DNA of 43,881 nt. Origin: Eubacterium sp. Its GTDB lineage: Bacteria; Bacillota; Clostridia; Lachnospirales; Lachnospiraceae. Location: contig JAFRWY010000098.1 in the NCBI GenBank assembly GCA_017437905.1, forward strand, positions 1 to 43,881, given 5' to 3'. The notes beneath the pieces were generated by a model. It was not told the DNA's origin and did no database searches. It saw nothing but the letters and a program-made list of their open reading frames with translations. The position numbers and the translations under genes were made by a program. Below, one piece after another: positions 32,546 to 41,164 of the stretch; the first letter of the stretch is position 1, and every line of letters starts with the position of its first letter.

Positions 32546-35218
32546 TTACCGGGTCATAAAGATCAGGCCGAAGGTTCCTTCACCGCAGATACATGCTCCG
32601 GCCACTGAAGCCTGCTGGAAGAGCACCTGATTGAAATGGATCCGTCCCGCAAGCTCTCCCCGGATATAATCCCGGTCTGCCATGGATACACCCGAATAGA
32701 TCACGATCACCATGCTCTTGTCGATCTCATCCGGAACATCCAGCGCTTCCTCGATATAGGAACGCCATGCCCGTTCAAGTGAACCGTAGCAGGCCTTCCC
32801 GGCTGAGATCTTCCCCTTCTTCATCCTGAGGATCGGATGCGCCATCAGCGCACGTGTGGTATAGGCGATACGCTTGCTTACCTGGTTGGAACGTGCCAGA
32901 TATTTCAGGTCGCGTATGATAAAGCTGGTGTTGATCTTCTCCTTCAGCTTCTCCAGCAGCATCGTGATCTCCAGTGCACTCTTTCCTTCTTCCGCCAGAC
33001 GGCAGGCCTGGATCGTCAGCATCCCCTGTCCGCCGGACATCTGTCCGGAATCCACCACTGTTACGTTATCAAAAGCTCTCGCTGCCTCAGCCGCCACAAA
33101 ATAAGCACTTCCCTCGATCTCCGAGGAGGCTGAGATATGGATCACGTGGTTTGCCCGCTCCAGCTGTTTTGCATAGAATAACTCATAGGTCTCCGCCGAC
33201 GGCGACACGATAGCCGCCTTCTTGGATTCATCCCGCATATAGACGAGGAACCCCTTGCTCTCGATCTCCACTCCGTCCCGGAATATACCGTCGCTGGTCT
33301 TTACAAGGTGCGGAAGGATCACGATATGATGCTGTTCGATCAGACTCTTGGGGATATCCGCGATACTTTCCGTGGTGATCACAACAGCCGCCTTCTTCCG
33401 GCGATTGTTGATCCACTGCATACTCTCCTCCAGCACATCCTTCTTTGCCTTCGTGAACTGAACCAGTTCCTTCGGAAGCAGCCGTCCCAGTTCCCGCTCC
33501 AGGGCTTCTCCTGAAATGGGTTTTGTGAGATATCCGTCAAAGCCTTCCTTCTGATAAAGCTCCTTATTCTCACTGCCTGCATTTGCGGTAAATGCAACGA
33601 CCTTCGCATCCTTGCAGAGGCCGCCCGTCTGGCTCCTGAGCTTATGCAGACATTCGATGCCGTCCATTTCCGGCATCATATGATCCATGAAGATCACCTG
33701 ATACTCCGTAGCCAGTGTCTTCATCAGAGCATCTGCACCACTGGTTGATGTGTCCAGCTGAACCTTCGTATCCCGAAGCAGCTTCGTAACCACCAGCAGA
33801 TTGGACGCATTGTCATCCACCACCAGAACACGGGCTTCCGGCGCGGTAAAGCTCTGGAGATAGACCTCCCGTTCCTTCTGTTTCTGTCGCTTGTCCATGT
33901 CCAGATTACCGATGGCTTCTGCATTTACCACCTTCTGCGGAATCTCCACCACGAAGGTGGAACCGCGAGTATAGATACTGTTCACGGTGATGGTTCCGCC
34001 CATCAGATCCACCAGTCGTTTCACGATGGAAAGACCGAGACCCGTTCCCTCGATATAACGGTTTTTCTCTTCATCCACCCGCTTGAAGGCCGAGAAGAGG
34101 TAGGGAATGCTCTCCTTCCGGATTCCCATGCCCGTATCCTCAACGGAATAGATCATCCGTACATTGTCCTTGTCGATCTTCTCGCACTGGATCGACAGGG
34201 AGACAGAACCGTTTGCCGTGTATTTGATGGCATTCGTAAGAAGATTGATCAGGATCTGTTTGATCCGGATCTCATCACCGTACAGCTCGGAGGGTACATC
34301 CGGCGCAACGCTTGTATGGAAGATCAGTCCCTTCTCCTTTGCCTTCAGCCAGTGCATTCCTACGATTCCGGACAGCATGTCACCGGTCCGGTAGGTGACC
34401 GGATTCACATCCAGTTGACCCGCCTGGATCTTGGACATATCCAGGATATCATTGATCGTGTGAAGGAGCAGCTTGCTGGCATCCTGGATGTTTGCAGCAT
34501 CCTCCGCCACTTCATCGGAGATATTCTCCCGGAGGATCATTTCGTTCAGACCGATGATGGTATTGATGGGTGTCCGGATCTCATGGCTCATGCTGGAGAA
34601 GAAGCGGTTCTGCGCTTCGCTCATTTCCTCGATGGCCTTCTTCTGTTCCTCCGTCTGCCGGATCAGATCCGCATGCACCTTTCCCACAAACCGAAGCATC
34701 AGGACGATCAGGATCGTTACCATGAGAAGAGCGGTTCCCATATCCACATATTCGGTCGCTCTGGTATGTATCCCTTCCATGCCCGGACGTGCATAGACAG
34801 TGATGAAACAGGTCAGGGCCACCGCCGCATCCGAAACAAGAAGGAACCACATATAAACGCCCGAGATCGTCAGTGTGATAAAAAGCGTACAGAAAACAAA
34901 CCAGAGCGGTGTTCCGCTGTAAATGCCTCCGAACGTAAAGAACAGGAGCGGGAGCATGATAAATACCATCAGCGTCCCGGTGATCCTTGCTCCGATATAA
35001 ACCTTATCATGCCGCAGGGAAAGGATCACGATCATACCGAAGATAACCAGAGTACCTGTCAGGATCAGAAGCTCCAGCTTCGACGCTCCGATCACCAGCC
35101 GGATTCCGAGCGCCATCACAACCGCCAGAAGGGCAACGGATGCGATCAGGATAAACATCCGCTCCTCAATCGGGTATTTCGGATCATTCAGCATATCTTT
35201 CCACTTTTTAAATGTCAT
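32546..35218 (-). CDS. Hybrid sensor histidine kinase fused to a receiver and a DegV lipid-binding domain
   Basis: An 890-residue membrane protein. About six hydrophobic helices (21-180), a short coiled coil, HisKA with His212 in SMSHEIRTPIN, HATPase with N-box LLTNAIKY, G-boxes EDTGMGI and GTGLGLSIV, then a receiver with Asp512 in FMDHMMPEMDG and Lys567. From about 605 a DegV/EDD fold follows: TTESIADIP (in place of TDSxxDLP), SASSEIEGSAY and VDSGQMSGGQG, the fatty-acid pocket motifs. DegV proteins (FakB) bind single fatty acids. Fusion to a phosphorelay suggests that a lipid modulates signalling, or the reverse. It follows the Hpt kinase gene after 11 bp. Confidence 0.88.
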   Translation of the reverse strand: MTFKKWKDMLNDPKYPIEERMFILIASVALLAVVMALGIRLVIGASKLELLILTGTLVIFGMIVILSLRHDKVYIGARITGTLMVFIMLPLLFFTFGGIYSGTPLWFVFCTLFITLTISGVYMWFLLVSDAAVALTCFITVYARPGMEGIHTRATEYVDMGTALLMVTILIVLMLRFVGKVHADLIRQTEEQKKAIEEMSEAQNRFFSSMSHEIRTPINTIIGLNEMILRENISDEVAEDAANIQDASKLLLHTINDILDMSKIQAGQLDVNPVTYRTGDMLSGIVGMHWLKAKEKGLIFHTSVAPDVPSELYGDEIRIKQILINLLTNAIKYTANGSVSLSIQCEKIDKDNVRMIYSVEDTGMGIRKESIPYLFSAFKRVDEEKNRYIEGTGLGLSIVKRLVDLMGGTITVNSIYTRGSTFVVEIPQKVVNAEAIGNLDMDKRQKQKEREVYLQSFTAPEARVLVVDDNASNLLVVTKLLRDTKVQLDTSTSGADALMKTLATEYQVIFMDHMMPEMDGIECLHKLRSQTGGLCKDAKVVAFTANAGSENKELYQKEGFDGYLTKPISGEALERELGRLLPKELVQFTKAKKDVLEESMQWINNRRKKAAVVITTESIADIPKSLIEQHHIVILPHLVKTSDGIFRDGVEIESKGFLVYMRDESKKAAIVSPSAETYELFYAKQLERANHVIHISASSEIEGSAYFVAAEAARAFDNVTVVDSGQMSGGQGMLTIQACRLAEEGKSALEITMLLEKLKEKINTSFIIRDLKYLARSNQVSKRIAYTTRALMAHPILRMKKGKISAGKACYGSLERAWRSYIEEALDVPDEIDKSMVIVIYSGVSMADRDYIRGELAGRIHFNQVLFQQASVAGACICGEGTFGLIFMTR

Positions 35219-35229
35219 GAATGTCCCCC

Positions 35230-37911
35230 CTAAAACTCGATCACGTCATCTTCCGCCGCTTCCGCTGCCGGGCCGAACTCGATCACATCGTCATCCGCCG
35301 CTTCCGCTGCCGGGCCGAACTCGATCACATCGTCATCCGCCGCTTCCGCCTTCTCCTTCCCGGAATCAAGCCCGAGAATGATGCGGAACTGCTTTGCCAG
35401 CGATGCATACATATCAAACATATCTTTGTCATTCTTCCGGAGATATTCCAGATCCTCACGTTTTCCGGCTTCCTCCAGCGCCCTGGCCATCTCCGACAGC
35501 TCCATGGCACCGATGGTCTTAGCATTACTCTTCACCGCATGTACCAGGATCGTATAGTTCGGACAGTCTCCCGCTTCCAGGAACTCTGCGGTCTTATCAC
35601 GCTTTGGCTTCTCCTCTTCCACAAACTGGAGCAGAAGTGTCCGGTAGAGTTCTTCATCCTCCTGGCAGTAGAACATTCCCTGTTTGGCATCCAGTCCGAG
35701 ATCCGTCAGTGCAGCAACCAGACTCTTCTTTCCGGACATGCCGGATCCTTCCTGTGCCGGTGCATTTTCCTTTGTATCGTTGCCTGCCCCGCCGGTTCCT
35801 TTTGTCCCCGTCTTTCCGTCATCGGCGGATACCCCGGAAGCGCCTCCCCGGTTCTCCTGTTCTTCAAAAAGATACTCAGGCAGAACGCGTCTTAAGACAC
35901 GTTCCAGTTCCAGCCGGTCGATGGGTTTTGAGACAAATGCATCGAAGCCCTCGGCCAGGAACATTTCCCGGGCAGAGCTGATGGCATTTGCGGTCAGTGC
36001 TACGATGGGAAAACTCTGTCCGCGACGGTCCGCTTCCCTGCGGATCCGCTTCATGGCTTCCACACCGTCCATACCGGGCATCATATGATCCATAAATACG
36101 ATATCAAAGGCTTCATTCCGGCAGCGGTCGATACCTTCCCGACCGGAATCGGCCGTGATCACTGTCATGCCGTACCGGCTGAACATACTTGTTGCAACCG
36201 TCAGATTCATGGGTTCATCATCCACAACCAGGGCACGTACGGAGGGAAGATATACCGTATCCAGATGGGTGCCGGGCATGCCGTCGGTGGAATTCAGAAT
36301 ACCCACCACCGGGAAGCAGAAAAACGGCTTCTGCAGAAGATGGATCCCCGGCTCCTCCGAAAGCTGCGTCTCCTGTCCTACCACAACGAACACCGGGATC
36401 CGCTTCGCCATATCCTGCAGATACTCCCGTTCCGCCATATACTCCGCCTCTCCGACAAAAAGGTGGGTCAGCTGAATGGTTTTCGAGAGTTCCTTCAGGT
36501 TCTTTCCGCTATCCACACGGTGAATGGCCGTATGCAGGCCCTGAACCATGTGCCGCATCATGGAATCATAGAAGACACGGACCTCCGGATTCGGCAGCTT
36601 GTCAAAACGAAGGAACGCACCCAGACAGAGATCCTCCTTGTTTCGAACGGACATGCACTCCGTTTCATCCACAACCTCCTGGGGCAGGCTGACACGTGCC
36701 TTGGTTCCCTTGCCCTTTTCACTTTCCACGGAACAGAATCCGTTCATGGCACTGACGAACCCCGACACGATGGCAAGTCCGAGGCCCAGGCCGTTGGAGG
36801 ATCTGGTCCGGCTGGAATCCGACTGATAGAACCGGTCAAAAACACGGTCCATCTCCTGTTCCGTCATGCCTGTGCCGGTATCCTCCACTTCAATACAGAG
36901 GTTCACACCGTAGTTCTGGCGGACAGCCGTCACACGGAGCAGCACACCGCCTTCCTTCGTATATTTGATCCCGTTCAGCACCAGGTGCCAAATGATCTTT
37001 TTCAATTTGGACACATCCGTACGCATGACCGCCGGAACCGATGCGTCCACATCGATGACGAATTCAAGCTCGGGAGGCAGATACTGCTTGATCCCTGCAG
37101 ACAGATCGTTCAGAACGGAGGAGATCATGTAATTCTCCTTGTTGATGGCGATCTTCCCCATATCGATCTCGGAATAGTCCAGGATATCGCTGACCTGTTC
37201 CGCCACCCGCTTGCCGGCCGCCTCGATGGACCGGAGTGTCTTCTGCATCTCCGGATCCGATGCCCGCTCGATACATACATCGGTAAGGCCGATGACCGCA
37301 TTGATGGGTGTACGGATCTCGTGGGATACATTTGCAAGGAAATCACTGGTACTCCGGTTCTCTGCTTCCATCATTGCCAGCTGCTTACGGAAGAGCTTCT
37401 GTCCCCGGGTGAGTCCGGAGACAAGCCGTTCCGCGATCAGTCCCGCGATCAGCACCATGATAAAATGCCAGACCGTACGGACGATGTTCGAGGTCTGCAG
37501 TTCCAGCTCCGCAGCACCCTTTACAACCAGAATATGATAGACCATGCCGAAGATACCGGCCGCCATACAGATCCGGGTCAGTTTCTTCTCCTGCGTCATA
37601 CAGAAAATCGTGATGCCAATGATCACGATGGGCGTGGAGTCATAGATCGTGTCGATATTCACACTGTAATAAAACATTTCCACGATCAGGATTGTTCCGA
37701 AAATATGGATCCGTCCGTTCTCCCCCGGCTGCTCCAGGACATGCATCACGATCACGGCAAGAAAGGCCGCCACCAGGATCGGCAGAGGCCATTTTTCCCA
37801 TTCCAGAAGTACATTCATCAGGATCAGGATCAGCGTAAAGGTCAGTAGTGTGATCAGGAGCATGACATACGCCAGTGATCGCATTTGTTTATCGTATCGT
37901 TCATCTGTCAT
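35230..37911 (-). CDS. Hybrid sensor histidine kinase with receiver and Hpt domains
   Basis: An 893-residue membrane kinase: about six hydrophobic helices (13-165), HisKA with His197 in NVSHEIRTPIN, HATPase (VLNGIKY, EDTGTGM, GLGLGLAIV), a degenerate receiver-like domain without clear phospho-Asp (about 425-545), a full receiver with Asp608 in FMDHMMPGMDG and Lys662, a low-complexity linker (685-730), and an Hpt domain with His791 in LVHAVKSNAKTIG. The Hpt could hand phosphate to the partner proteins. The C-terminus is a 14-residue tandem repeat, DDDVIEFGPA-type. The ATG at 37911 follows AAGGAG; in-frame codons upstream overlap the GGDEF gene. Confidence 0.92.
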   Translation of the reverse strand: MTDERYDKQMRSLAYVMLLITLLTFTLILILMNVLLEWEKWPLPILVAAFLAVIVMHVLEQPGENGRIHIFGTILIVEMFYYSVNIDTIYDSTPIVIIGITIFCMTQEKKLTRICMAAGIFGMVYHILVVKGAAELELQTSNIVRTVWHFIMVLIAGLIAERLVSGLTRGQKLFRKQLAMMEAENRSTSDFLANVSHEIRTPINAVIGLTDVCIERASDPEMQKTLRSIEAAGKRVAEQVSDILDYSEIDMGKIAINKENYMISSVLNDLSAGIKQYLPPELEFVIDVDASVPAVMRTDVSKLKKIIWHLVLNGIKYTKEGGVLLRVTAVRQNYGVNLCIEVEDTGTGMTEQEMDRVFDRFYQSDSSRTRSSNGLGLGLAIVSGFVSAMNGFCSVESEKGKGTKARVSLPQEVVDETECMSVRNKEDLCLGAFLRFDKLPNPEVRVFYDSMMRHMVQGLHTAIHRVDSGKNLKELSKTIQLTHLFVGEAEYMAEREYLQDMAKRIPVFVVVGQETQLSEEPGIHLLQKPFFCFPVVGILNSTDGMPGTHLDTVYLPSVRALVVDDEPMNLTVATSMFSRYGMTVITADSGREGIDRCRNEAFDIVFMDHMMPGMDGVEAMKRIRREADRRGQSFPIVALTANAISSAREMFLAEGFDAFVSKPIDRLELERVLRRVLPEYLFEEQENRGGASGVSADDGKTGTKGTGGAGNDTKENAPAQEGSGMSGKKSLVAALTDLGLDAKQGMFYCQEDEELYRTLLLQFVEEEKPKRDKTAEFLEAGDCPNYTILVHAVKSNAKTIGAMELSEMARALEEAGKREDLEYLRKNDKDMFDMYASLAKQFRIILGLDSGKEKAEAADDDVIEFGPAAEAADDDVIEFGPAAEAAEDDVIEF
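35233..35351 (-). repeat. 42-bp tandem repeat at the 3' end of the Hpt kinase gene
   Basis: About 2.8 nearly identical 42-bp copies begin AACTCGATCACATCG on the plus strand at 35234, 35276 and 35318. They encode 14-residue units EAADDDVIEFGPAA in frame up to the stop. Near-identity indicates recent duplication. Confidence 0.95.
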
Positions 37912-37930
37912 TCCGGATACTCCTTTTACA

Positions 37931-39280
37931 CTATCGCGCTGTTTCCTTGTCCGGGATTTCGGAGAAGGAACACTCAAAGCCCACCTCAAGTCCGGAGGGG
38001 TGCTGTTCCTTCCATGTACGGATCACATTTCCGATCACGGAATCGAAGGATTCCTTCTGCATGTCCATCAGGACAACGAAATACTGATTCGTCTTATACC
38101 GCATGAAGATATCCGACTTTCGGAGTGTCTCACGGATATGGACCGCAAATGAATCGCAGAGTTCATGGAAGTCCCCGTCAGCGGTTCCCTCCTCCTTCGT
38201 AAGTGTGAAGAGAACATTTCCCACCGCCCGGTGATTCCGGACGATATAACGCATGATATACCGGTAAACATACGGGAAGGACTCCTTATCCACCTGCAGT
38301 GCGGTATTCGGGATGAACCGCTCCGAAAGCACCGTCATGATGGACTCGATGTCCTGATCCGCTCCGGTCTCTTCTTCCTCCGGTTCTTCACCGTTATAGA
38401 CCCGGAAGCCGTGCTTTCCGTTCTGCTTTACGATATAAAGCATCTTGTCCGTCTTGCGGAGCAGTTCCTCGTAATCCGTCCCCTGCTCCGGAACCATGAT
38501 CGCACCGACGGAGGCTCCCAGGGGTATGGGCATATCGTCTCCCATCAGACGTTTTGCTTCCGCAACAAGCTCTTCATTCAGATGACGTGCGAAACTCTCC
38601 ACCTGCACTTCATCCGTCATATCCTTTGCAAATGCAGAGAACTCATCTCCTCCGACCCGGGCAGAGCGGCTGCCGGCCGGTGCATATTTCCGGATGATGT
38701 CCGCAAATGCCACCAGGACCTTATCTCCCATTTCATGTCCGTAAAGGTCATTTACCAGCTTGAAGGAATCCAGATCGATCATCATGAGACAGCCGGTCAG
38801 GCTTTTGCAGCATTCCGTGAACTCCGCGCCTGCGGCTCCCTTGTTCAGAAGTCCCGTAAGACGGTCGATATTCGCTTCCGTCTTCAGGTTCTGCAGTGTC
38901 TCCTCCTTGGAAACGATATTATCCACACGCCGGAGCAGAACCTCGGGATTGAAGGGTTTCCGGATATAATCCGACACACCCTCCTCAAAGCCGCGCTTCT
39001 CCGTATTGCTGTCCTCATCCGCAGTAAGGAAGATCACCGGAACCGGATCCCTGCCCATGTCCTTCTCCTGCTCCCGAAGAAGACGGAGCGTCTCGAATCC
39101 GTCCATTTCCGGCATCATAATATCCAGAAGGATCAGATCCGGCTCATTTTCTTTCATAAATGTGAGGAGTCTCTGTCCCGATTTCATGGCCGACACCTTC
39201 TTGTTGGCCTTGCTGAGCACCGTACCCGCCATCTGCAGATTTGCCATATTATCATCTACAACAACAATCCAGTCTGCCAT
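37931..39280 (-). CDS. Response regulator with GGDEF diguanylate cyclase domain
   Basis: A 449-residue PleD-like protein: a receiver (VVVDDNMAN, phospho-Asp53 in LLDIMMPEMDG, Lys108) and a GGDEF domain with TGLLNK and an intact RVGGDEF (210-214), so c-di-GMP synthesis is likely. No RxxD inhibitory site stands at the usual place before GGDEF. A third domain (about 325-449) has a GGDEF-like pattern but no active-site motif; MRYKTNQYFVVLMDM occupies that place. The ATG at 39280 follows AGGAGAAGG. First of three signalling genes spaced 11-19 bp, so it is a likely phosphate acceptor from the kinases. Confidence 0.9.
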   Translation of the reverse strand: MADWIVVVDDNMANLQMAGTVLSKANKKVSAMKSGQRLLTFMKENEPDLILLDIMMPEMDGFETLRLLREQEKDMGRDPVPVIFLTADEDSNTEKRGFEEGVSDYIRKPFNPEVLLRRVDNIVSKEETLQNLKTEANIDRLTGLLNKGAAGAEFTECCKSLTGCLMMIDLDSFKLVNDLYGHEMGDKVLVAFADIIRKYAPAGSRSARVGGDEFSAFAKDMTDEVQVESFARHLNEELVAEAKRLMGDDMPIPLGASVGAIMVPEQGTDYEELLRKTDKMLYIVKQNGKHGFRVYNGEEPEEEETGADQDIESIMTVLSERFIPNTALQVDKESFPYVYRYIMRYIVRNHRAVGNVLFTLTKEEGTADGDFHELCDSFAVHIRETLRKSDIFMRYKTNQYFVVLMDMQKESFDSVIGNVIRTWKEQHPSGLEVGFECSFSEIPDKETAR

Positions 39281-39343
39281 ACCTTCTCCTTCCGTCATCC
39301 GGCCGTTTTGCACCGGAACATCCACATATATCATGTATTCTGA

Positions 39344-40501
39344 TCAGCGCCACGGTTCTCCCGTATCTCCTCCGGGATTCCCGGGCCCCGGGTTCCCTGC
39401 ATAGGGATTGCCCTGCCCATAAGGATTCGTCGGACTTCCGCCCTGAGGTGCATAGGGGTTCCCGTTTCCTCCTGCCGGACGCCCATAGGGATCCGCAGGA
39501 TTTCCGCCCTGCTGTGCGTAAGGGTTCCCGTTTCTGCCCCGGGGTGCATAGGGACTGCCCTGTCCTCCGCCCTGCGGCCCATAGGGGCTTCTCTGTCCTC
39601 CGCCCTGCGGCCCATAGGGGCTGCCCTGTCCTCCGCCCGAAGATCCGTAGGCGCCTCCCGGCGGAGTACCGTACTGCTGCTGCAGATAAACCGGCGCCCG
39701 GTATGTTCCCTGCATCTGCTGTGCATAGTACGGATTCTGATAAACCTGCTGGAACTGCATCCGGTAAGGCGGCTGCCGATATGCCCGGTAGATGGGTGTA
39801 TCGTTCTTCGCCGAACGGAACACCTGAACGATCACGATCACATCCATGGCAATGATAAATGCCATGAAGAAGACCATGGACGCCTGTGTCCCCCGAAGGG
39901 CAAAGAAATCATAAAAGCCATGCAGAAGCATCGCCGACAGCCAGCCGTACCAGAGGTTCTGTGTCTTCTTACTGCGGTTGCCTGCCACTTCGTAGAATTT
40001 TGCGTACCCATAGAAAAAACCCATGTAGACGCCGAAGGAGGCATGACCCGGGATCGCGGTGATGGCCCGGAGCAAGCCGGTCTGCATCCCGTGTCCGATC
40101 ACGTAAATGATGTTCTCCACAAGCGCAAACCCCAGCGATACATACACGGAATATACGATTCCGTCAAAGGTGTAGTTGAAATGCCGGTTTTTCCAGGTGG
40201 TCAGCCGGAGGGCCAGGAATTTTCCCGTCTCCTCCACCGCCGCGATCCCCAAAAAGGCAAGCACCGCATACTGTACATTCGGATGTGCCGAATACAGGGT
40301 TTTCGAGATGATCGTCATGGAGAGTTCTTCCAGCAGAAGGCTGAAGAGTACGGAAAGAGCACCGGACAGGGCGCAGAGAAGCAGAAGCCCGATGGGCTCC
40401 CTTTCGTGCCTGTCCTTCGCATAGATCAGCAGCATGATCACGATCGGCGGCACCACCGCCACCACGATCATGAGCCAGGATACATGTTCACCTCCGTACA
40501 T
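39344..40501 (-). CDS. PrsW-type intramembrane metalloprotease with Pro/Gly/Gln/Tyr-rich tail
   Basis: A 385-residue membrane protein with about seven hydrophobic helices up to 230. It has the PrsW/CPBP-like catalytic motifs AAVEETGKF (Glu90, Glu91), FALVENIIY (Glu129, Asn130), GHASFGVYMGF (His153) and LLHGFYDFF (His194). PrsW cleaves anti-sigma factors at membrane sites in Bacillus; the substrate here is unknown. Residues about 245-385 are a disordered tail of GGGQGSPYGPQ-type repeats, absent from the usual family member, probably cytoplasmic. It follows rubrerythrin after 16 bp. Confidence 0.85.
   Translation of the reverse strand: MYGGEHVSWLMIVVAVVPPIVIMLLIYAKDRHEREPIGLLLLCALSGALSVLFSLLLEELSMTIISKTLYSAHPNVQYAVLAFLGIAAVEETGKFLALRLTTWKNRHFNYTFDGIVYSVYVSLGFALVENIIYVIGHGMQTGLLRAITAIPGHASFGVYMGFFYGYAKFYEVAGNRSKKTQNLWYGWLSAMLLHGFYDFFALRGTQASMVFFMAFIIAMDVIVIVQVFRSAKNDTPIYRAYRQPPYRMQFQQVYQNPYYAQQMQGTYRAPVYLQQQYGTPPGGAYGSSGGGQGSPYGPQGGGQRSPYGPQGGGQGSPYAPRGRNGNPYAQQGGNPADPYGRPAGGNGNPYAPQGGSPTNPYGQGNPYAGNPGPGNPGGDTGEPWR
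39544..39639 (-). repeat. 33-bp tandem repeat in the tail of the PrsW-type gene
   Basis: About three copies of an 11-codon unit (GGGQGSPYGPQ, GGGQRSPYGPQ, GGGQGSPYAPR) lie within a longer Pro/Gly/Tyr-rich stretch. Confidence 0.85.
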
Positions 40502-40517
40502 AACCGATCACCTTTCA

Positions 40518-41060
40518 TCAATAGTTTTCTTCATGAATCTCAAAGAAACTCTGGGGATGATTGCAGACCGGACATACCTCCGGCGCCTTTGTACCCACCA
40601 CGATGTGGCCGCAGTTCCGGCACTCCCAGATCCGGATCTCACCCTTCTCGAATACCTGTCCTTCTTTCACATTGGCAAGAAGTGCCCGGTACCGCTCCTC
40701 ATGCTTCTTCTCGATGGCCGCTACTCCGCGGAACTTCTCCGCCAGTTCGGGAAAGCCTTCCTCCTCTGCGGTCTTCGCAAAACCTTCGTACATATCGGTC
40801 CACTCATAGTTCTCTCCGTCGGCTGCAGCCTCCAGATTCTCCTCCGTGGTACCGATCCCGTTCAGCTCCTTGAACCAGAGCTTTGCATGCTCCTTCTCGT
40901 TGTCTGCCGTCTTCAAAAAAAGAGCAGCAATCTGTTCGAAGCCATCCTTCTTCGCCCGGGATGCAAAATAAGTATACTTATTCCGCGCCTCGGATTCTCC
41001 GGCAAAGGCTGTCAGCAGATTCTGCTCTGTTTTGGTTCCCTTGTAACGATTTTCTCCCAT
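40518..41060 (-). CDS. Rubrerythrin
   Basis: A 180-residue rubrerythrin, a cytoplasmic di-iron peroxidase that protects anaerobes. The four-helix part carries the metal ligands in [32 protein letters not shown] and [10 protein letters not shown]; the C-terminal rubredoxin-like part carries ECRNCGH and CPVCNHPQ, the four Cys for one iron. The ATG at 41060 is behind AAAGGAGG. It has its own promoter and probably leads into the PrsW gene, 16 bp downstream. Confidence 0.95.
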   Translation of the reverse strand: MGENRYKGTKTEQNLLTAFAGESEARNKYTYFASRAKKDGFEQIAALFLKTADNEKEHAKLWFKELNGIGTTEENLEAAADGENYEWTDMYEGFAKTAEEEGFPELAEKFRGVAAIEKKHEERYRALLANVKEGQVFEKGEIRIWECRNCGHIVVGTKAPEVCPVCNHPQSFFEIHEENY

Positions 41061-41121
41061 AGTGCATCCTCCTTTTTCTCCCCCCGGGGAGTCGCACAAA
41101 AAATGAAAAGATTACACTATG

Positions 41122-41150
41122 ATGTTACCATTTATGCCTTTTTTTTACAA
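41122..41150 (-). promoter_or_regulatory. Candidate promoter of the rubrerythrin gene
   Basis: TTGTAA (41145-41150) and TAACAT (41122-41127) are 17 bp apart on the minus strand. A small CTCCCC/GGGGAG hairpin lies between it and the start. The -10 match is partial. Confidence 0.5.
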
Positions 41151-41164
41151 TGCTTTTTTGCCCT

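Noticed and set aside
36085-37848. A 587-codon open frame antisense to the Hpt kinase
   Set aside because: It mirrors the kinase codons, has no ribosome site, and its protein is His/Arg/Gln-rich in the way typical of antisense reading in this GC range. The other long plus-strand frames (for example 2101-3402 and 24254-25711) fail for the same reasons.
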